51,790 nt of DNA from an uncultured Chromatiaceae bacterium (GTDB taxonomy: Bacteria; Pseudomonadota; Gammaproteobacteria; Tenderiales; Tenderiaceae): NCBI GenBank assembly GCA_947259785.1, contig CAMYNQ010000006.1:1-51790 (forward strand). Reading direction: 5' to 3'. The notes beneath the pieces are model-generated. The model was given only the letters and a program-made list of their open reading frames with translations, did not search any database and was not told the DNA's origin. A program made the position numbers and the translations under genes. Positions 19,534 through 28,712 of the stretch are shown one piece after another (position 1 is the stretch's first letter; the number at the start of each line of letters is the position of its first letter).

Positions 19534-20382
19534 ATGGAATCCAATCGCTATAAAAAGTACGACCTGCACTCCCATTCAATCGCCTCTGATGGCGAGTTGA
19601 CCCCAGCCGAACTGGTCGGCTACGCACACAGCTGTGGTGTTGAGGTGTTGGCGCTGACCGATCATGATGTCACTGATGGTTATGATGAGGCTGCTGTGGA
19701 GGCGCACAAGCTTGGGCTGGAATTTATTGCCGGGGTAGAAATTTCGGTCACCTGGGGCAAGCATCTGCTGCATATTGTCGGTCTTAATTTTGATGTTGAG
19801 AATGCGGCCCTGCAGGCTGGTTTAGCTGATTTGCGCCAACAAAGAACGGGGCGGGCTGAAGAGATGGCCAATCGTCTGGCCAAGCTGGGTATTGAGGGTG
19901 CACTGGAAGGGGCACAGGCCTATGTTAATGGCCCGATTTTGAGTCGTACCCACTTTGCTCGTTTTCTGTTTGAAAATGGTCATGTCAAAACTATGCAGGC
20001 TGCCTTTGATCGCTATTTGGGTGATGGTAAAAAGGCCTATGTCGCCAGTGAGTGGACCTCGCTGGCGCAGGCGGTGGAGTGGATTACGACGGCCGGTGGC
20101 TATGCTGTGATCGCTCATCCGGCTCGTTATAAATTGTCGGCGACCAAACTGCGACTGCTGTTTGATGAATTTAAGCAAATGGGTGGCGCCGGGCTGGAGG
20201 TAATCTCCGGGCGTCAGGATATAAAAGTCACCAAAAATATGACTGACTATGCCAAGAAATATGAATTACGGGCATCGATAGGCTCTGACTATCATGGCCC
20301 CAGCCAGGCTTGGAGTAACATGGGGCAGATGCCGCCGTTGCCCGAAGCTTGTCAGCCCATTTGGGGACTTTGGCAGGATTAG
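19534..20382 (+). CDS. PHP-domain phosphoesterase, RNase AM / YciV-like
   Basis: A 282-residue PHP hydrolase. Metal-binding motifs are DLHSHSIASDG (H-x-H), LTDHDV, the GVEIS glutamate, IAHPARY and the late GSDYHGP. Close relatives (YciV/RnaAM) remove 5' nucleotides from short RNAs and hydrolyse 3',5'-nucleotide bisphosphates. The frame opens at TTG 19513, but ATG 19534 fits the family. It is divergent from yciB, and yciO follows 15 bases later with the same gene pairing as in E. coli. Confidence 0.9.
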   Translation: MESNRYKKYDLHSHSIASDGELTPAELVGYAHSCGVEVLALTDHDVTDGYDEAAVEAHKLGLEFIAGVEISVTWGKHLLHIVGLNFDVENAALQAGLADLRQQRTGRAEEMANRLAKLGIEGALEGAQAYVNGPILSRTHFARFLFENGHVKTMQAAFDRYLGDGKKAYVASEWTSLAQAVEWITTAGGYAVIAHPARYKLSATKLRLLFDEFKQMGGAGLEVISGRQDIKVTKNMTDYAKKYELRASIGSDYHGPSQAWSNMGQMPPLPEACQPIWGLWQD

Positions 20383-20397
20383 TTAGGAAAGGTTTTT

Positions 20398-21018
20398 ATG
20401 AGTCAGATTTTTCAGATTCACCCAGAAAATCCACAACTGCGTCTGATTCGTGGCGCGGTGGATATTATCAAACAAGGCGGGGTGGTGGTTTATCCCACTG
20501 ATTCCTGTTATGCCCTGGGTTGTCAGATAGGTGACAAAAAAGCGGTTGAGCGTATTCGCCAGATTCGGCAATTGGATGACAAACACAACTTCACCCTGAT
20601 GTGTCGTGACATGGGCGAGATGTCTGAATACGGCATGATCGACAACATTGCTTATCGGCTGATCAAAAGTATCACACCCGGACCTTACACATTTATCCTG
20701 CCGGCGATGAAGAGTGTGCCCAAGCGCCTGTTGCACCCCAAACGAAAAACCATTGGTGTGCGTGTGCCAGACAATGCCATTACGTTGGCCCTGCTAGAAG
20801 AGTTGGGTGAGCCAATTCTCAGTTCGACTCTGTTGTTGCCCGGTGAGGAATACCCCATGATTGATCCCTACGATATGAAGGACAGCATTGGCAATCAAGT
20901 GGATTTGCTTATCGATGGTGGTTATTGTGGTTTGGAACCCACCAGTGTGATTGAAATTCTGGAAGGCGGGCCAGAGCTGGTCAGGCGTGGTAAGGGGGCA
21001 GATGAGCTGGTTTTATAG
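20398..21018 (+). CDS. yciO: YciO, Sua5/YrdC-family dsRNA-binding-fold protein
   Basis: A 206-residue YrdC-fold protein; the YciO branch is related to threonylcarbamoyl-AMP synthase but its tRNA t6A activity is weak or unproven. Family text: GGVVVYPTDSCYALGCQIGDK, a FTLMCRDM substrate-loop region, PGPYTFILPA and GVRVPD. AGGAAAGGTTTTT precedes the ATG. Lies between the PHP gene and the M50 protease, as in many gammaproteobacteria. Confidence 0.93.
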   Translation: MSQIFQIHPENPQLRLIRGAVDIIKQGGVVVYPTDSCYALGCQIGDKKAVERIRQIRQLDDKHNFTLMCRDMGEMSEYGMIDNIAYRLIKSITPGPYTFILPAMKSVPKRLLHPKRKTIGVRVPDNAITLALLEELGEPILSSTLLLPGEEYPMIDPYDMKDSIGNQVDLLIDGGYCGLEPTSVIEILEGGPELVRRGKGADELVL

Positions 21019-21104
21019 TTACGGTTATTTGTTTGTTATGTTTCGTAATATATTGTTTTTTAATTGATTGATACCTCCTTTCCTCAAACAGTTATAATCC
21101 TTAA

Positions 21105-21758
21105 ATGATGGAATTAAGCCTAATTCAAAAGATTGCCGTGTGGTCGTTGCCGGTGTTGTTTGCTATTACTGTGCATGAGGTGGCGCATGGCTGGGCTGCG
21201 CGTCGCCTGGGTGATCCGACTGCCTTTATGATGGGGCGCCTGACCCTAAATCCCTTAAAGCATATCGATCCTGTCGGCACCGTCGTTGTGCCACTGGTTC
21301 TGCTGGTGCTGGGTGGCTTTATTTTTGGTTGGGCCAAGCCAGTGCCTGTGACCTGGCAGAATCTGCGTAATCCCCGCCGTGACATGGCCCTGGTCGCCTT
21401 GGCTGGGCCGGGGGCTAATTTAATAATGGCCATTGGTTGGGGCATTGTCGCCAAGATCGGTTATCTCATCGCGGTGGATATCCCTTTTGCCGGGCAACCG
21501 ATGATCTACATGGGAGGTGCAGGTATTTTGATAAATATCATTCTTATGGTGTTGAATCTATTGCCTTTACCACCGCTGGATGGCGGTCGAGTGATGACCG
21601 GAATTCTACCGGGGCCACTGGCTTATAAGTTTTCGCGTCTCGAGCCATATGGTTTTTTCATCTTGCTTGGCCTGTTGGCGACTGGAATTTTGGGGGATAT
21701 CCTCAGTCCGTTAGTGCAGGCAGTGCTGCACCTGCTGTATAGTGTGCTGTCCCTATAA
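21105..21758 (+). CDS. Site-2 protease family (M50) membrane metalloprotease
   Basis: A 217-residue integral membrane peptidase. The zinc motif HEVAHG lies in helix 1 (about residues 24-29) and the third ligand is in LPPLDGGRV near residue 160; four or five hydrophobic helices are clear. This compact, PDZ-free subgroup (FwdE/Rip-like) is common beside trpS-scpAB, but its substrate is unknown. Two ATGs are possible (21105, 21108), differing by one residue. Confidence 0.9.
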   Translation: MMELSLIQKIAVWSLPVLFAITVHEVAHGWAARRLGDPTAFMMGRLTLNPLKHIDPVGTVVVPLVLLVLGGFIFGWAKPVPVTWQNLRNPRRDMALVALAGPGANLIMAIGWGIVAKIGYLIAVDIPFAGQPMIYMGGAGILINIILMVLNLLPLPPLDGGRVMTGILPGPLAYKFSRLEPYGFFILLGLLATGILGDILSPLVQAVLHLLYSVLSL

Positions 21759-21778
21759 GTAATGAAGGAAGAGACTCA

Positions 21779-22996
21779 TTGAACACGGTTCCAAGTCAAC
21801 ACCAGCGCGTCCTGTCGGGGATGCGTCCGACCGGAAAGCTTCACCTTGGCCACTATCACGGCGTTTTGAAAAACTGGGTACAGCTACAGCATGAATATGA
21901 TTGTTTTTTCTTTGTTGCTGATTGGCATGCCCTGACTACCGAGTATGACAATACCGGCATCATTGCCAATAGTGTCTGGGATATGGTTATTGATTGGTTG
22001 GCTGCGGGTGTTAACCCGGGTTCCGCTAAGATTTTTATTCAGTCTCAGGTGCCTGAACATGCCGAATTACACTTGTTGTTGAGCATGATGACGCCTCTGG
22101 GCTGGCTTGAACGGGTTCCTACCTATAAGGATCAGCAGGAAAAGCTGAAAGAGAAGGATTTGGCTACCTACGGTTTTCTTGGTTATCCACTACTGCAAAG
22201 TGCAGATATTTTGACTTATAAATCCGGTCTGGTGCCTGTGGGAGAGGATCAGGTGGTTCATATCGAGTTGACCCGTGAAATTGCACGTCGCTTCAACCAT
22301 CTTTATGGTCGTGAGCCTGGTTTTGAAGAAAAGGCTGAGGCTGCCGTGAAGAAAATGGGAAAGAAAAATGCCAAGCTTTACAAAGAATTACGTAAGAAAT
22401 ATCAGGAGCAGGGTGAAGACGAGGCGTTGAAAACAGCCCGGGCTTTGCTGGAATCTCAGCAAAACATCACCCTCAGCGATCGCGAAAGGCTGTTCGGTTT
22501 TCTTGAAGGTGGCGGCAGAATCATTTTGCCTGAGCCACAGCCACTGCTGACCAAGGCCTCGAAGATGCCAGGCCTGGATGGACAGAAGATGTCCAAGTCT
22601 TATGGTAATACCATTGGCCTGCGTGAAGTGCCGGCTGAGGTGGAAAAGAAACTTCGGACCATGCCAACCGACCCGGCCAGAGTTCGCAAGACCGACCCGG
22701 GTGATCCACAGAATTGCCCTGTTTGGCAGCTGCATGAGGTCTACTCGACTGATGAGGTTAAGGGTTGGGCGCAACAGGGTTGTCGCAGTGCCGGTATTGG
22801 TTGTATTGATTGCAAACAGCCAATCATCGATGAGGTGCTAAAAGAACAAGCGCCAATGCGTGAGCGGGCCGAGGAATACACCAACAACCAAAATCTGGTG
22901 CGCAGTATTATCAACGAGGGTGCTGAACAGGCCCGCGAAGTGGCGCGCAAGACTTTGGAAGAGGTTCGTCAATCCATGGGCCTGGAGTATCGCTAA
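21779..22996 (+). CDS. trpS: Tryptophanyl-tRNA synthetase (long form)
   Basis: A 405-residue class I synthetase charging tRNA-Trp. The HIGH-type motif is LHLGHYHG and the KMSKS motif is GQKMSKSYGN. Compared with the ~334-residue E. coli enzyme it carries an extra charged segment (residues ~185-260, with KKMGKKNAKLYKELRKKYQ) between the two; long TrpS forms of this type are known in other proteobacteria. The start is TTG 21779 with GGAAGAG seven bases upstream; no ATG fits the family N-terminus. Confidence 0.96.
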   Translation: MNTVPSQHQRVLSGMRPTGKLHLGHYHGVLKNWVQLQHEYDCFFFVADWHALTTEYDNTGIIANSVWDMVIDWLAAGVNPGSAKIFIQSQVPEHAELHLLLSMMTPLGWLERVPTYKDQQEKLKEKDLATYGFLGYPLLQSADILTYKSGLVPVGEDQVVHIELTREIARRFNHLYGREPGFEEKAEAAVKKMGKKNAKLYKELRKKYQEQGEDEALKTARALLESQQNITLSDRERLFGFLEGGGRIILPEPQPLLTKASKMPGLDGQKMSKSYGNTIGLREVPAEVEKKLRTMPTDPARVRKTDPGDPQNCPVWQLHEVYSTDEVKGWAQQGCRSAGIGCIDCKQPIIDEVLKEQAPMRERAEEYTNNQNLVRSIINEGAEQAREVARKTLEEVRQSMGLEYR

Positions 22997-22999
22997 GCG

Positions 23000-23863
23000 A
23001 TGACCGAGACTGTCGAACAGACTGAGATAGCTGAGCAAGCCGAGTTACTGCATGGCGCTGAACAAGTGCAGCAGCAGGAGATTCCCTTTGCCGTCGTTCA
23101 GGGCGAAGCCATGACCCAAATGCCTGTGGATCTTTATATTCCACCTGATGCGTTAGAGGTCTTTCTTGAGGCCTTTGAGGGTCCGCTTGACCTGTTATTG
23201 TACATGATTCGACGCCAAAATCTGGATGTGCTCGATATCCCGATTGCCGAGATTACCCGTCAGTACATCGAATACATCGACTTGATGCAGGAGATGCGTT
23301 TTGAGTTGGCGGCGGAGTATCTAGTGATGGCGGCCATGTTGTGTGAAATTAAATCACGCATGCTGTTGCCGCGGCCCGAATCTGCAAATGATGATGAGGA
23401 TGATCCACGTGCCGAACTGGTGCGCAGGTTGCAGGAATATGAGCGTTATAAAAAGGCAGCCGAGGACATTGATGGGATGCCTAGGCTGGGTCGCGATGTC
23501 TTTGAAACCAGCGCTAAGATACCTGATCTCAGAGTGGTGAAACCTGTTCCTGATGTTGAGTTGAAAGAGGTATTGCTGGCATTTCAGGATGTCTTGCGCC
23601 GTGCAGACATGTTTGCCACCCACCAGATTCATCGCGAGGCCCTGTCTGTACGTGAGCGGATGACGGGTGTTCTGGAAAAACTCAATGCGGATACTTTTAC
23701 CGAGTTCACGCATTTATTCACCGCCGAGGAAGGACGCATGGGGGTGGTGGTGACTCTATTGGCCGTGCTTGAATTGATCAAGGAGACCTTGATCGAAATA
23801 ATACAAACCGAAGCTTTTGGACCTATTTACGTAAAGGCACATCAGAATGTCCACGAATCCTGA
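23000..23863 (+). CDS. scpA: Segregation and condensation protein A
   Basis: ScpA (287 residues) is the kleisin subunit of the SMC-ScpAB condensin, bridging SMC heads. The kleisin N-terminal motif EAFEGPLDLLLYMIRRQ is preceded by a ~50-residue Gln/Glu-rich extension, and MLCEIKSRMLLP follows. The C-terminal winged-helix region lies at VVVTLLAVLELIKE. The gene starts three bases after the trpS stop and overlaps scpB by 17 bases. Most enterics use MukBEF instead; ScpAB argues against Enterobacterales. Confidence 0.95.
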   Translation: MTETVEQTEIAEQAELLHGAEQVQQQEIPFAVVQGEAMTQMPVDLYIPPDALEVFLEAFEGPLDLLLYMIRRQNLDVLDIPIAEITRQYIEYIDLMQEMRFELAAEYLVMAAMLCEIKSRMLLPRPESANDDEDDPRAELVRRLQEYERYKKAAEDIDGMPRLGRDVFETSAKIPDLRVVKPVPDVELKEVLLAFQDVLRRADMFATHQIHREALSVRERMTGVLEKLNADTFTEFTHLFTAEEGRMGVVVTLLAVLELIKETLIEIIQTEAFGPIYVKAHQNVHES

Positions 23864-24671
23864 TAAATTAAAACAGATCATCGAAGGTGCGTTGTTAGCA
23901 GCAGGACGGCCACTCAGTGTAGACAGTATTCTCTCTTTGTTCCTCGATGAAGATCAGCCTAGCCGTGATGAAATCCGTGAAGCCATTAAAAGTCTGCAAG
24001 ATGACTGCGTCAACCGTGGCGTTGAGCTGAAGGAGGTTAGCACCGGCTTTCGCTATCAAGTGAAGTCTGATTTGGCTGAATGGGTTGCACGTTTATGGGA
24101 AGAGAAGGCCTCTAAGTATTCCCGTGCAACACTGGAAACTCTGGCATTGATTGCCTATCGTCAACCGATTACCCGCAGTGAAATTGAAGATGTGCGTGGC
24201 GTCAGCGTCAGTTCGCATATTGTTAAGTCTATGCTTGAGCGTGAATGGGTGCGTGTTATTGGTCACCGTGATGTGCCGGGTAGACCGGCTCTGTATGGTA
24301 CGACCAAGTCATTCTTGGATTACTTCGGCATCAAGAGTTTGAGTGAGCTGCCACCACTGGCGGAATTGCGCAATATCGAAAGTATTGAACATGAATTGGA
24401 TTTTGGTGATAAACCCTCTGAAGCGCAAAATAACGATCAGCAAGCGGATTCATTAGAGGCTGAGCAAGGTGAGGTGCAACCGGTTGCCCTTGCTGATAAA
24501 GAAGAAATGTCTGTTGAAGCCGAAAAAGCCGCTGCTGATATAGAGGTAGAAGAATTGCCAGAGACTGAAACTGCTGAGTCTTTAGGTGATGAAGAGCTTG
24601 TTACAGAAGCTGATGAACAGGCAATAACAGCAGAGACTGCTGCTAGCCTTAAAACTGAACAGGCATATTAA
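23847..24671 (+). CDS. scpB: Segregation and condensation protein B, with acidic tail
   Basis: ScpB (274 residues) is the kite subunit that binds ScpA. Two winged-helix domains occupy residues ~1-175, with LETLALIAYRQPITRSEIE and VIGHRDVPGRPALYGTT as family marks. The final ~90 residues are a low-complexity, strongly acidic tail (many Glu, Ala, Asp), longer than in typical ScpB and presumably disordered. It overlaps scpA by 17 bases and is followed directly by rluB. Confidence 0.95.
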   Translation: MSTNPDKLKQIIEGALLAAGRPLSVDSILSLFLDEDQPSRDEIREAIKSLQDDCVNRGVELKEVSTGFRYQVKSDLAEWVARLWEEKASKYSRATLETLALIAYRQPITRSEIEDVRGVSVSSHIVKSMLEREWVRVIGHRDVPGRPALYGTTKSFLDYFGIKSLSELPPLAELRNIESIEHELDFGDKPSEAQNNDQQADSLEAEQGEVQPVALADKEEMSVEAEKAAADIEVEELPETETAESLGDEELVTEADEQAITAETAASLKTEQAY

Positions 24672-24672
24672 T

Positions 24673-25515
24673 TTGGCTGAACGTATTCAAAAGCTACTGG
24701 CCTCTGCTGGCATTGCCTCAAGGCGTGAAGCCGAACGCATGATTGAGGCCAGACGTGTCAGCGTTAATGGTGAAATTGTAAAGCTTGGTGATAAGGCCGA
24801 GGTAACCGACACGGTTCGCCTTGATGGTAAGGTGGTAAAACTGCATCACCGCCCTGAAAGTAAACATCGTGTGTTGGCCTATTACAAACCGGAAGGACAG
24901 ATTTGCAGCCGTTCCGATCCTGAGGGCCGTCCCACTATTTTCGATAAGCTACCGCGTATGCAGAGTGGTCGCTGGATTGCGGTAGGCCGACTGGATATCA
25001 ATACCAGTGGTTTGATCTTGCTCACTACTGATGGTGACTTGGCCAATCGGCTGATGCATCCATCTTCTGAGGTTGAACGTGAATATGCGGTACGGGTGCT
25101 GGGTGAAGTGACTGAGTCGATGAAACGGCAGTTGCGTAAAGGTGTCGAGCTTGAAGATGGTATGGCCAGTTTCAATAGCATTAGCGATGCTGGCGGACAA
25201 GGGGCCAATCATTGGTATCACGTTACTCTGAATGAGGGCCGCAATCGTGAAGTGCGACGTCTGTGGGAATCTCAGGAGGTGCGGGTAAGCCGCTTGCAGC
25301 GTATTCGTTATGGGCCAATTAAACTCAAGCGTGGCATCAGAGCAGGTGAATGGGACGAGTTGATGCGCACCGATATTAATGCACTACGTAAGGTGGTTGG
25401 TTTACCACCGGTTGATGATTCGGTGGAAGCAAAGAAACAGGCCAAACAGATTAAGTTCGGCAGTTCCTCTAAAAAGCCAGTGGCTAAGGTGTCTCCCTAT
25501 AAAAAGCGTAAATGA
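24673..25515 (+). CDS. rluB: 23S rRNA pseudouridine synthase RluB-type
   Basis: A 280-residue RsuA-family pseudouridine synthase. The N-terminal S4 domain is ERIQKLLASAGIASRREAE. The catalytic aspartate is in AVGRLDINTSGLILLTTDGD, and the late motif is NEGRNREVRRLW. The length and short Lys-rich tail (SSSKKPVAKVSPYKKRK) fit RluB, which modifies U2605 of 23S rRNA. The start is TTG 24673, one base after the scpB stop; the stop overlaps the next ATG (ATGA). Confidence 0.93.
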   Translation: MAERIQKLLASAGIASRREAERMIEARRVSVNGEIVKLGDKAEVTDTVRLDGKVVKLHHRPESKHRVLAYYKPEGQICSRSDPEGRPTIFDKLPRMQSGRWIAVGRLDINTSGLILLTTDGDLANRLMHPSSEVEREYAVRVLGEVTESMKRQLRKGVELEDGMASFNSISDAGGQGANHWYHVTLNEGRNREVRRLWESQEVRVSRLQRIRYGPIKLKRGIRAGEWDELMRTDINALRKVVGLPPVDDSVEAKKQAKQIKFGSSSKKPVAKVSPYKKRK

Positions 25516-26171
25516 CGTTTCTGTCAGTCTATAAAAGCCTTTTTAAACATTACGGGCCACAATACTGGTGGCCTGGCGAAACGCCTTTTGAAGTAATGAT
25601 TGGCGCGGTGCTGACTCAAAACACCGCCTGGAGTAATGTCGAAAAGGCAATCGTCAATCTAAAACAGGCCAAGTCTCTTACGGCTGAAAAAATTGCTGCA
25701 ATGTCTGCTGCTGATCTAGGGCAATTAATCAGGCCAGCAGGTTATTTCAACGTCAAAGCTAAACGGCTGCAGAATTTTTGCAGTTGGTTTCTAGGGCAGG
25801 GCGGTGAAAAAGTGCTCAACAATTTTGACGATATTGAATTGCGCAACGGCTTACTGTCCGTCAATGGTGTCGGCCCCGAGACAGCGGATGATATGCTTTT
25901 ATATGCCTTTAATCGTCCTGTATTCGTGATTGATGCCTATACTCGGCGTATTTTTTTACGTCTGGGATTGGTTGCTGGTGACGAAGGTTATGAGAATTTA
26001 CGCCATCAGTTCGAATCGCAATTAAGCAGTGAAATAAAACTGCGTGATGAATTGGTGAATATTTACAACGAGTATCATGCTTTAATAGTTTTACATGCCA
26101 AGGAAGTCTGCCGTAAACAGCCCCGTTGTAGTGAGTGCTGTTTAAGGTCACAATGTCCGGCAGCTGAGTAA
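25512..26171 (+). CDS. Endonuclease III-like HhH-GPD DNA glycosylase
   Basis: A 219-residue base-excision repair glycosylase with an HhH-GPD fold (VNGVGPETADDMLLYA, residues 117-132). The catalytic Asp is D141 in VFVIDAYTRR. The lysine that gives EndoIII its lyase activity is replaced by Glu123, as in the MagIII branch, so it should be a monofunctional glycosylase, perhaps for alkylated purines. A four-cysteine cluster site is present at C200-x5-C206-x2-C209-x5-C215. Coupled to rluB by a four-base overlap. Confidence 0.88.
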   Translation: MTFLSVYKSLFKHYGPQYWWPGETPFEVMIGAVLTQNTAWSNVEKAIVNLKQAKSLTAEKIAAMSAADLGQLIRPAGYFNVKAKRLQNFCSWFLGQGGEKVLNNFDDIELRNGLLSVNGVGPETADDMLLYAFNRPVFVIDAYTRRIFLRLGLVAGDEGYENLRHQFESQLSSEIKLRDELVNIYNEYHALIVLHAKEVCRKQPRCSECCLRSQCPAAE

Positions 26172-26184
26172 CGATTCGAAAATA

Positions 26185-27432
26185 ATGTTTAAACCCTTAG
26201 AAATTTTTGTTGGCCTGCGATATACCCGCGCTAAACGCCGTAATCACTTTATCTCATTTATCTCGTTTATTTCGATTGCCGGAATAGCCTTGGGTGTTAC
26301 TGCCCTGATTACGGTGCTGTCGGTGATGAATGGTTTTGAAAAAGAATTGCGTACCCGCATCCTTGGGGTTGCCTCTCACATGGTTGTCGGCGGTGCCACC
26401 AATGGCATGGACAACTGGCAGAAGCTACCGCAATTGCTTGAATCTTATCCACAGATTATTGGCCAGGCGCCGTTTATCCGAGCTGAAGGGATGTTGACGG
26501 CGGGGGCTGGCGTCAGCGGCGCCCTGATTCGTGGTGTCTCACCAGAGCTTGAGCCTCAGGTTTCCAGTTTGGATCAGCAGATGAAGGTTGGTCAGCTGAC
26601 CTATCTTAAGTCGGGTGGTTTTAATATTATTCTCGGCCATGAACTGGCTCGGCGACTTGGAGTCAGAGTCGGTGAAAAGGTCACGCTGGTGACACCGCAG
26701 GCCAGTGTGACGCCGGTTGGGATTATGCCGCGGCTGAAGCGTTTCACTGTGGTTGGCATCTTCGAGGCCGGTATGCATGAGTACGATAGTGCCTTGGCCT
26801 TGGTGCATTTAGATGACGCTGCCAAACTGTTTCTTAAACCTGGTCAAGTATCCGGTCTTCGTTTGAAATTGACGGATATGTTTGACGCACCTTATCTCAC
26901 CCGGTTAATGGTTCAGGATCTGCCGCGTGGCTATGTGATTACTGACTGGACCCGCCAACACGTTAATTTCTTCCGTGCGGTAAAGACCGAGAAAATGGTG
27001 ATGTTTATTATCCTGACCCTGATTGTGATGGTGGCTGCGTTTAATATCGTCTCAACCCTGGTAATGGTGGTGACAGATAAAAGGGCGGATATTGCTATTC
27101 TGCGAACCTTAGGTGCCAGCCCAGGCCATATCATGCGAATTTTCATAGTTCAGGGGGTGGTGATTGGTGCCTTTGGAACCTTACTGGGTTTGGTTGGTGG
27201 GATTAGCCTTGCCTCAAATGTTGAAAAGATCGTGCCGGCGATTGAGCAAATGCTGGGGCGCAAGTTTCTGTCGCCGGATGTCTACTATATTAGTGACCTG
27301 CCATCTGAGATGCTTTTGTCGGACATTGTTGTAATCGGTGTGATTGCATTTTCAATCAGTCTGTTGGCGACGCTTTATCCTGCCTGGCAAGCATCCCGTA
27401 CACAGCCGGCGGAGGCGCTGCGTTATGAGTAA
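26185..27432 (+). CDS. Lipoprotein-releasing ABC transporter permease (LolC/E family, likely LolF)
   Basis: A 415-residue inner-membrane permease that lifts mature lipoproteins from the membrane for LolA. It has an N-terminal helix ([20 protein letters not shown]), a large periplasmic domain, and three C-terminal helices in the FtsX/MacB-type domain ending in [20 protein letters not shown]. Only one permease gene accompanies lolD in this locus, whereas lolC and lolE flank lolD in E. coli, so it probably forms a homodimer of the LolF type. lolD overlaps its 3' end. Confidence 0.92.
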   Translation: MFKPLEIFVGLRYTRAKRRNHFISFISFISIAGIALGVTALITVLSVMNGFEKELRTRILGVASHMVVGGATNGMDNWQKLPQLLESYPQIIGQAPFIRAEGMLTAGAGVSGALIRGVSPELEPQVSSLDQQMKVGQLTYLKSGGFNIILGHELARRLGVRVGEKVTLVTPQASVTPVGIMPRLKRFTVVGIFEAGMHEYDSALALVHLDDAAKLFLKPGQVSGLRLKLTDMFDAPYLTRLMVQDLPRGYVITDWTRQHVNFFRAVKTEKMVMFIILTLIVMVAAFNIVSTLVMVVTDKRADIAILRTLGASPGHIMRIFIVQGVVIGAFGTLLGLVGGISLASNVEKIVPAIEQMLGRKFLSPDVYYISDLPSEMLLSDIVVIGVIAFSISLLATLYPAWQASRTQPAEALRYE

Positions 27433-28105
27433 TGTGATCCTCTCCTGTCGTGGTCTGTCAAAACGCTTTGTTGAGGGTGGCTTGTCTGTCGACGTGCTGA
27501 CATCAATAGATCTTGATGTATCAACGGGTGAACGTTTAGCCATTGTTGGGGCCTCTGGCTCGGGTAAAAGTACTTTATTGCACTTGCTTGGTGGTTTGGA
27601 TATACCGAGCCAGGGTGAGGTTCATGTTAATGGCGAAAACTTTACTGCCATGGGTGAAAAGCAGCGCGGTAATGTGCGAAATGAAACCCTGGGGTTTGTC
27701 TATCAGTTTCATCATCTCTTACCTGAATTTACGGCTTTGGAAAATGTCGCCATGCCATTACTTATCAGGGGGGAACAACCAGATTCCGCCGCTCAGGTGG
27801 CTAATGAGATGTTAGTAAAAGTAGGGCTGGGTCATCGAATTGAGCATAAACCGGCTGAGTTGTCTGGCGGTGAACGCCAGCGTGCAGCAGTCGCGCGGGC
27901 CTTGGTGACCCAGCCTCGTTGTGTATTGGCCGATGAACCCACCGGCAATCTTGACCAGAACACTGCCAGTCATGTTTATGGTTTGATGTTAGAGCTTAAT
28001 CAGGAACTTGGTACCAGCTTCTTGGTAGTGACTCACGATATGTCACTGGCCGGCAAGATGGATAGGGTTTTGAAATTGGAAAACGGTGTGCTTATTATTG
28101 ACTAG
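27425..28105 (+). CDS. lolD: Lipoprotein-releasing ATPase LolD
   Basis: The 226-residue ATPase of the Lol exporter. Walker A is GASGSGKST, the Q-loop region is [20 protein letters not shown], the signature is LSGGERQ and Walker B is [13 protein letters not shown] start it at ATG 27425 ([11 protein letters not shown]), eight bases before the permease stop; the longer frame runs inside the permease gene and adds basic, non-family sequence. No second permease gene follows. Confidence 0.95.
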   Translation: MSNVILSCRGLSKRFVEGGLSVDVLTSIDLDVSTGERLAIVGASGSGKSTLLHLLGGLDIPSQGEVHVNGENFTAMGEKQRGNVRNETLGFVYQFHHLLPEFTALENVAMPLLIRGEQPDSAAQVANEMLVKVGLGHRIEHKPAELSGGERQRAAVARALVTQPRCVLADEPTGNLDQNTASHVYGLMLELNQELGTSFLVVTHDMSLAGKMDRVLKLENGVLIID

Positions 28106-28626
28106 GAATTCTGCTGTTTTCTTAGACGACGCCTTTTGATGTACTGGAAAATGTGAAATCGCCACATGATGCGGATAAATAGATAGCCGCTAATTGCTGA
28201 TAATAACCCGAGCACCAAACAGCCTAGTAAAAAGGGTTCCCAGATATGACCAAGCTCAACGGTTAACCACTCAAAAGATAATTCGAAACTAAACTTATGA
28301 TCTGGTGAGTTTAATATCCATGCACCGGTTTTATAAGCGAAATAAAACATGGCTGGCATAGTGACGGGGTTGCTTACCCAAACCAGGCCTATTGCAACGG
28401 GCAGGTTGACACGGACCATGATGGCGACTGCGGCGGCGATCAGCATCTGAAATGGCACAGGCACCCAGGCACAGAGCAGACCTAAAAAGAAAGCGCCAGC
28501 GACAGAATGGCGATTCAGATGCCAAATATTAGGATCGTGTAATAAGTTACCAAAACACTTAAGATACTTGTGGCTTCTGACTTTGTGATGGTCAGGCAGG
28601 TAACGTTTTATTAGCTTTCTTGGCAT
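28102..28626 (-). CDS. DUF2062 membrane protein
   Basis: A 174-residue DUF2062 protein. It starts [15 protein letters not shown] and has hydrophobic helices around [40 protein letters not shown] and [19 protein letters not shown]. The family is widespread in proteobacteria next to lol and comEC genes; its function is unknown. It converges with lolD, overlapping it by four bases at the stop, and diverges from comEC across an 86-bp spacer that must hold both promoters. Confidence 0.9.
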   Translation of the reverse strand: MPRKLIKRYLPDHHKVRSHKYLKCFGNLLHDPNIWHLNRHSVAGAFFLGLLCAWVPVPFQMLIAAAVAIMVRVNLPVAIGLVWVSNPVTMPAMFYFAYKTGAWILNSPDHKFSFELSFEWLTVELGHIWEPFLLGCLVLGLLSAISGYLFIRIMWRFHIFQYIKRRRLRKQQNS

Positions 28627-28712
28627 TATTGTGTTTTATAGTTATAGCCATGTACCTGGAAGGTTGGTTGTAACCTACTATCAATTAAAAACTATTATAA
28701 GAATAATAAAAG

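Noticed and set aside
22300-22560. Inserted charged segment in TrpS as a possible novel domain
   Set aside because: Long TrpS forms of this type are known in several proteobacteria.
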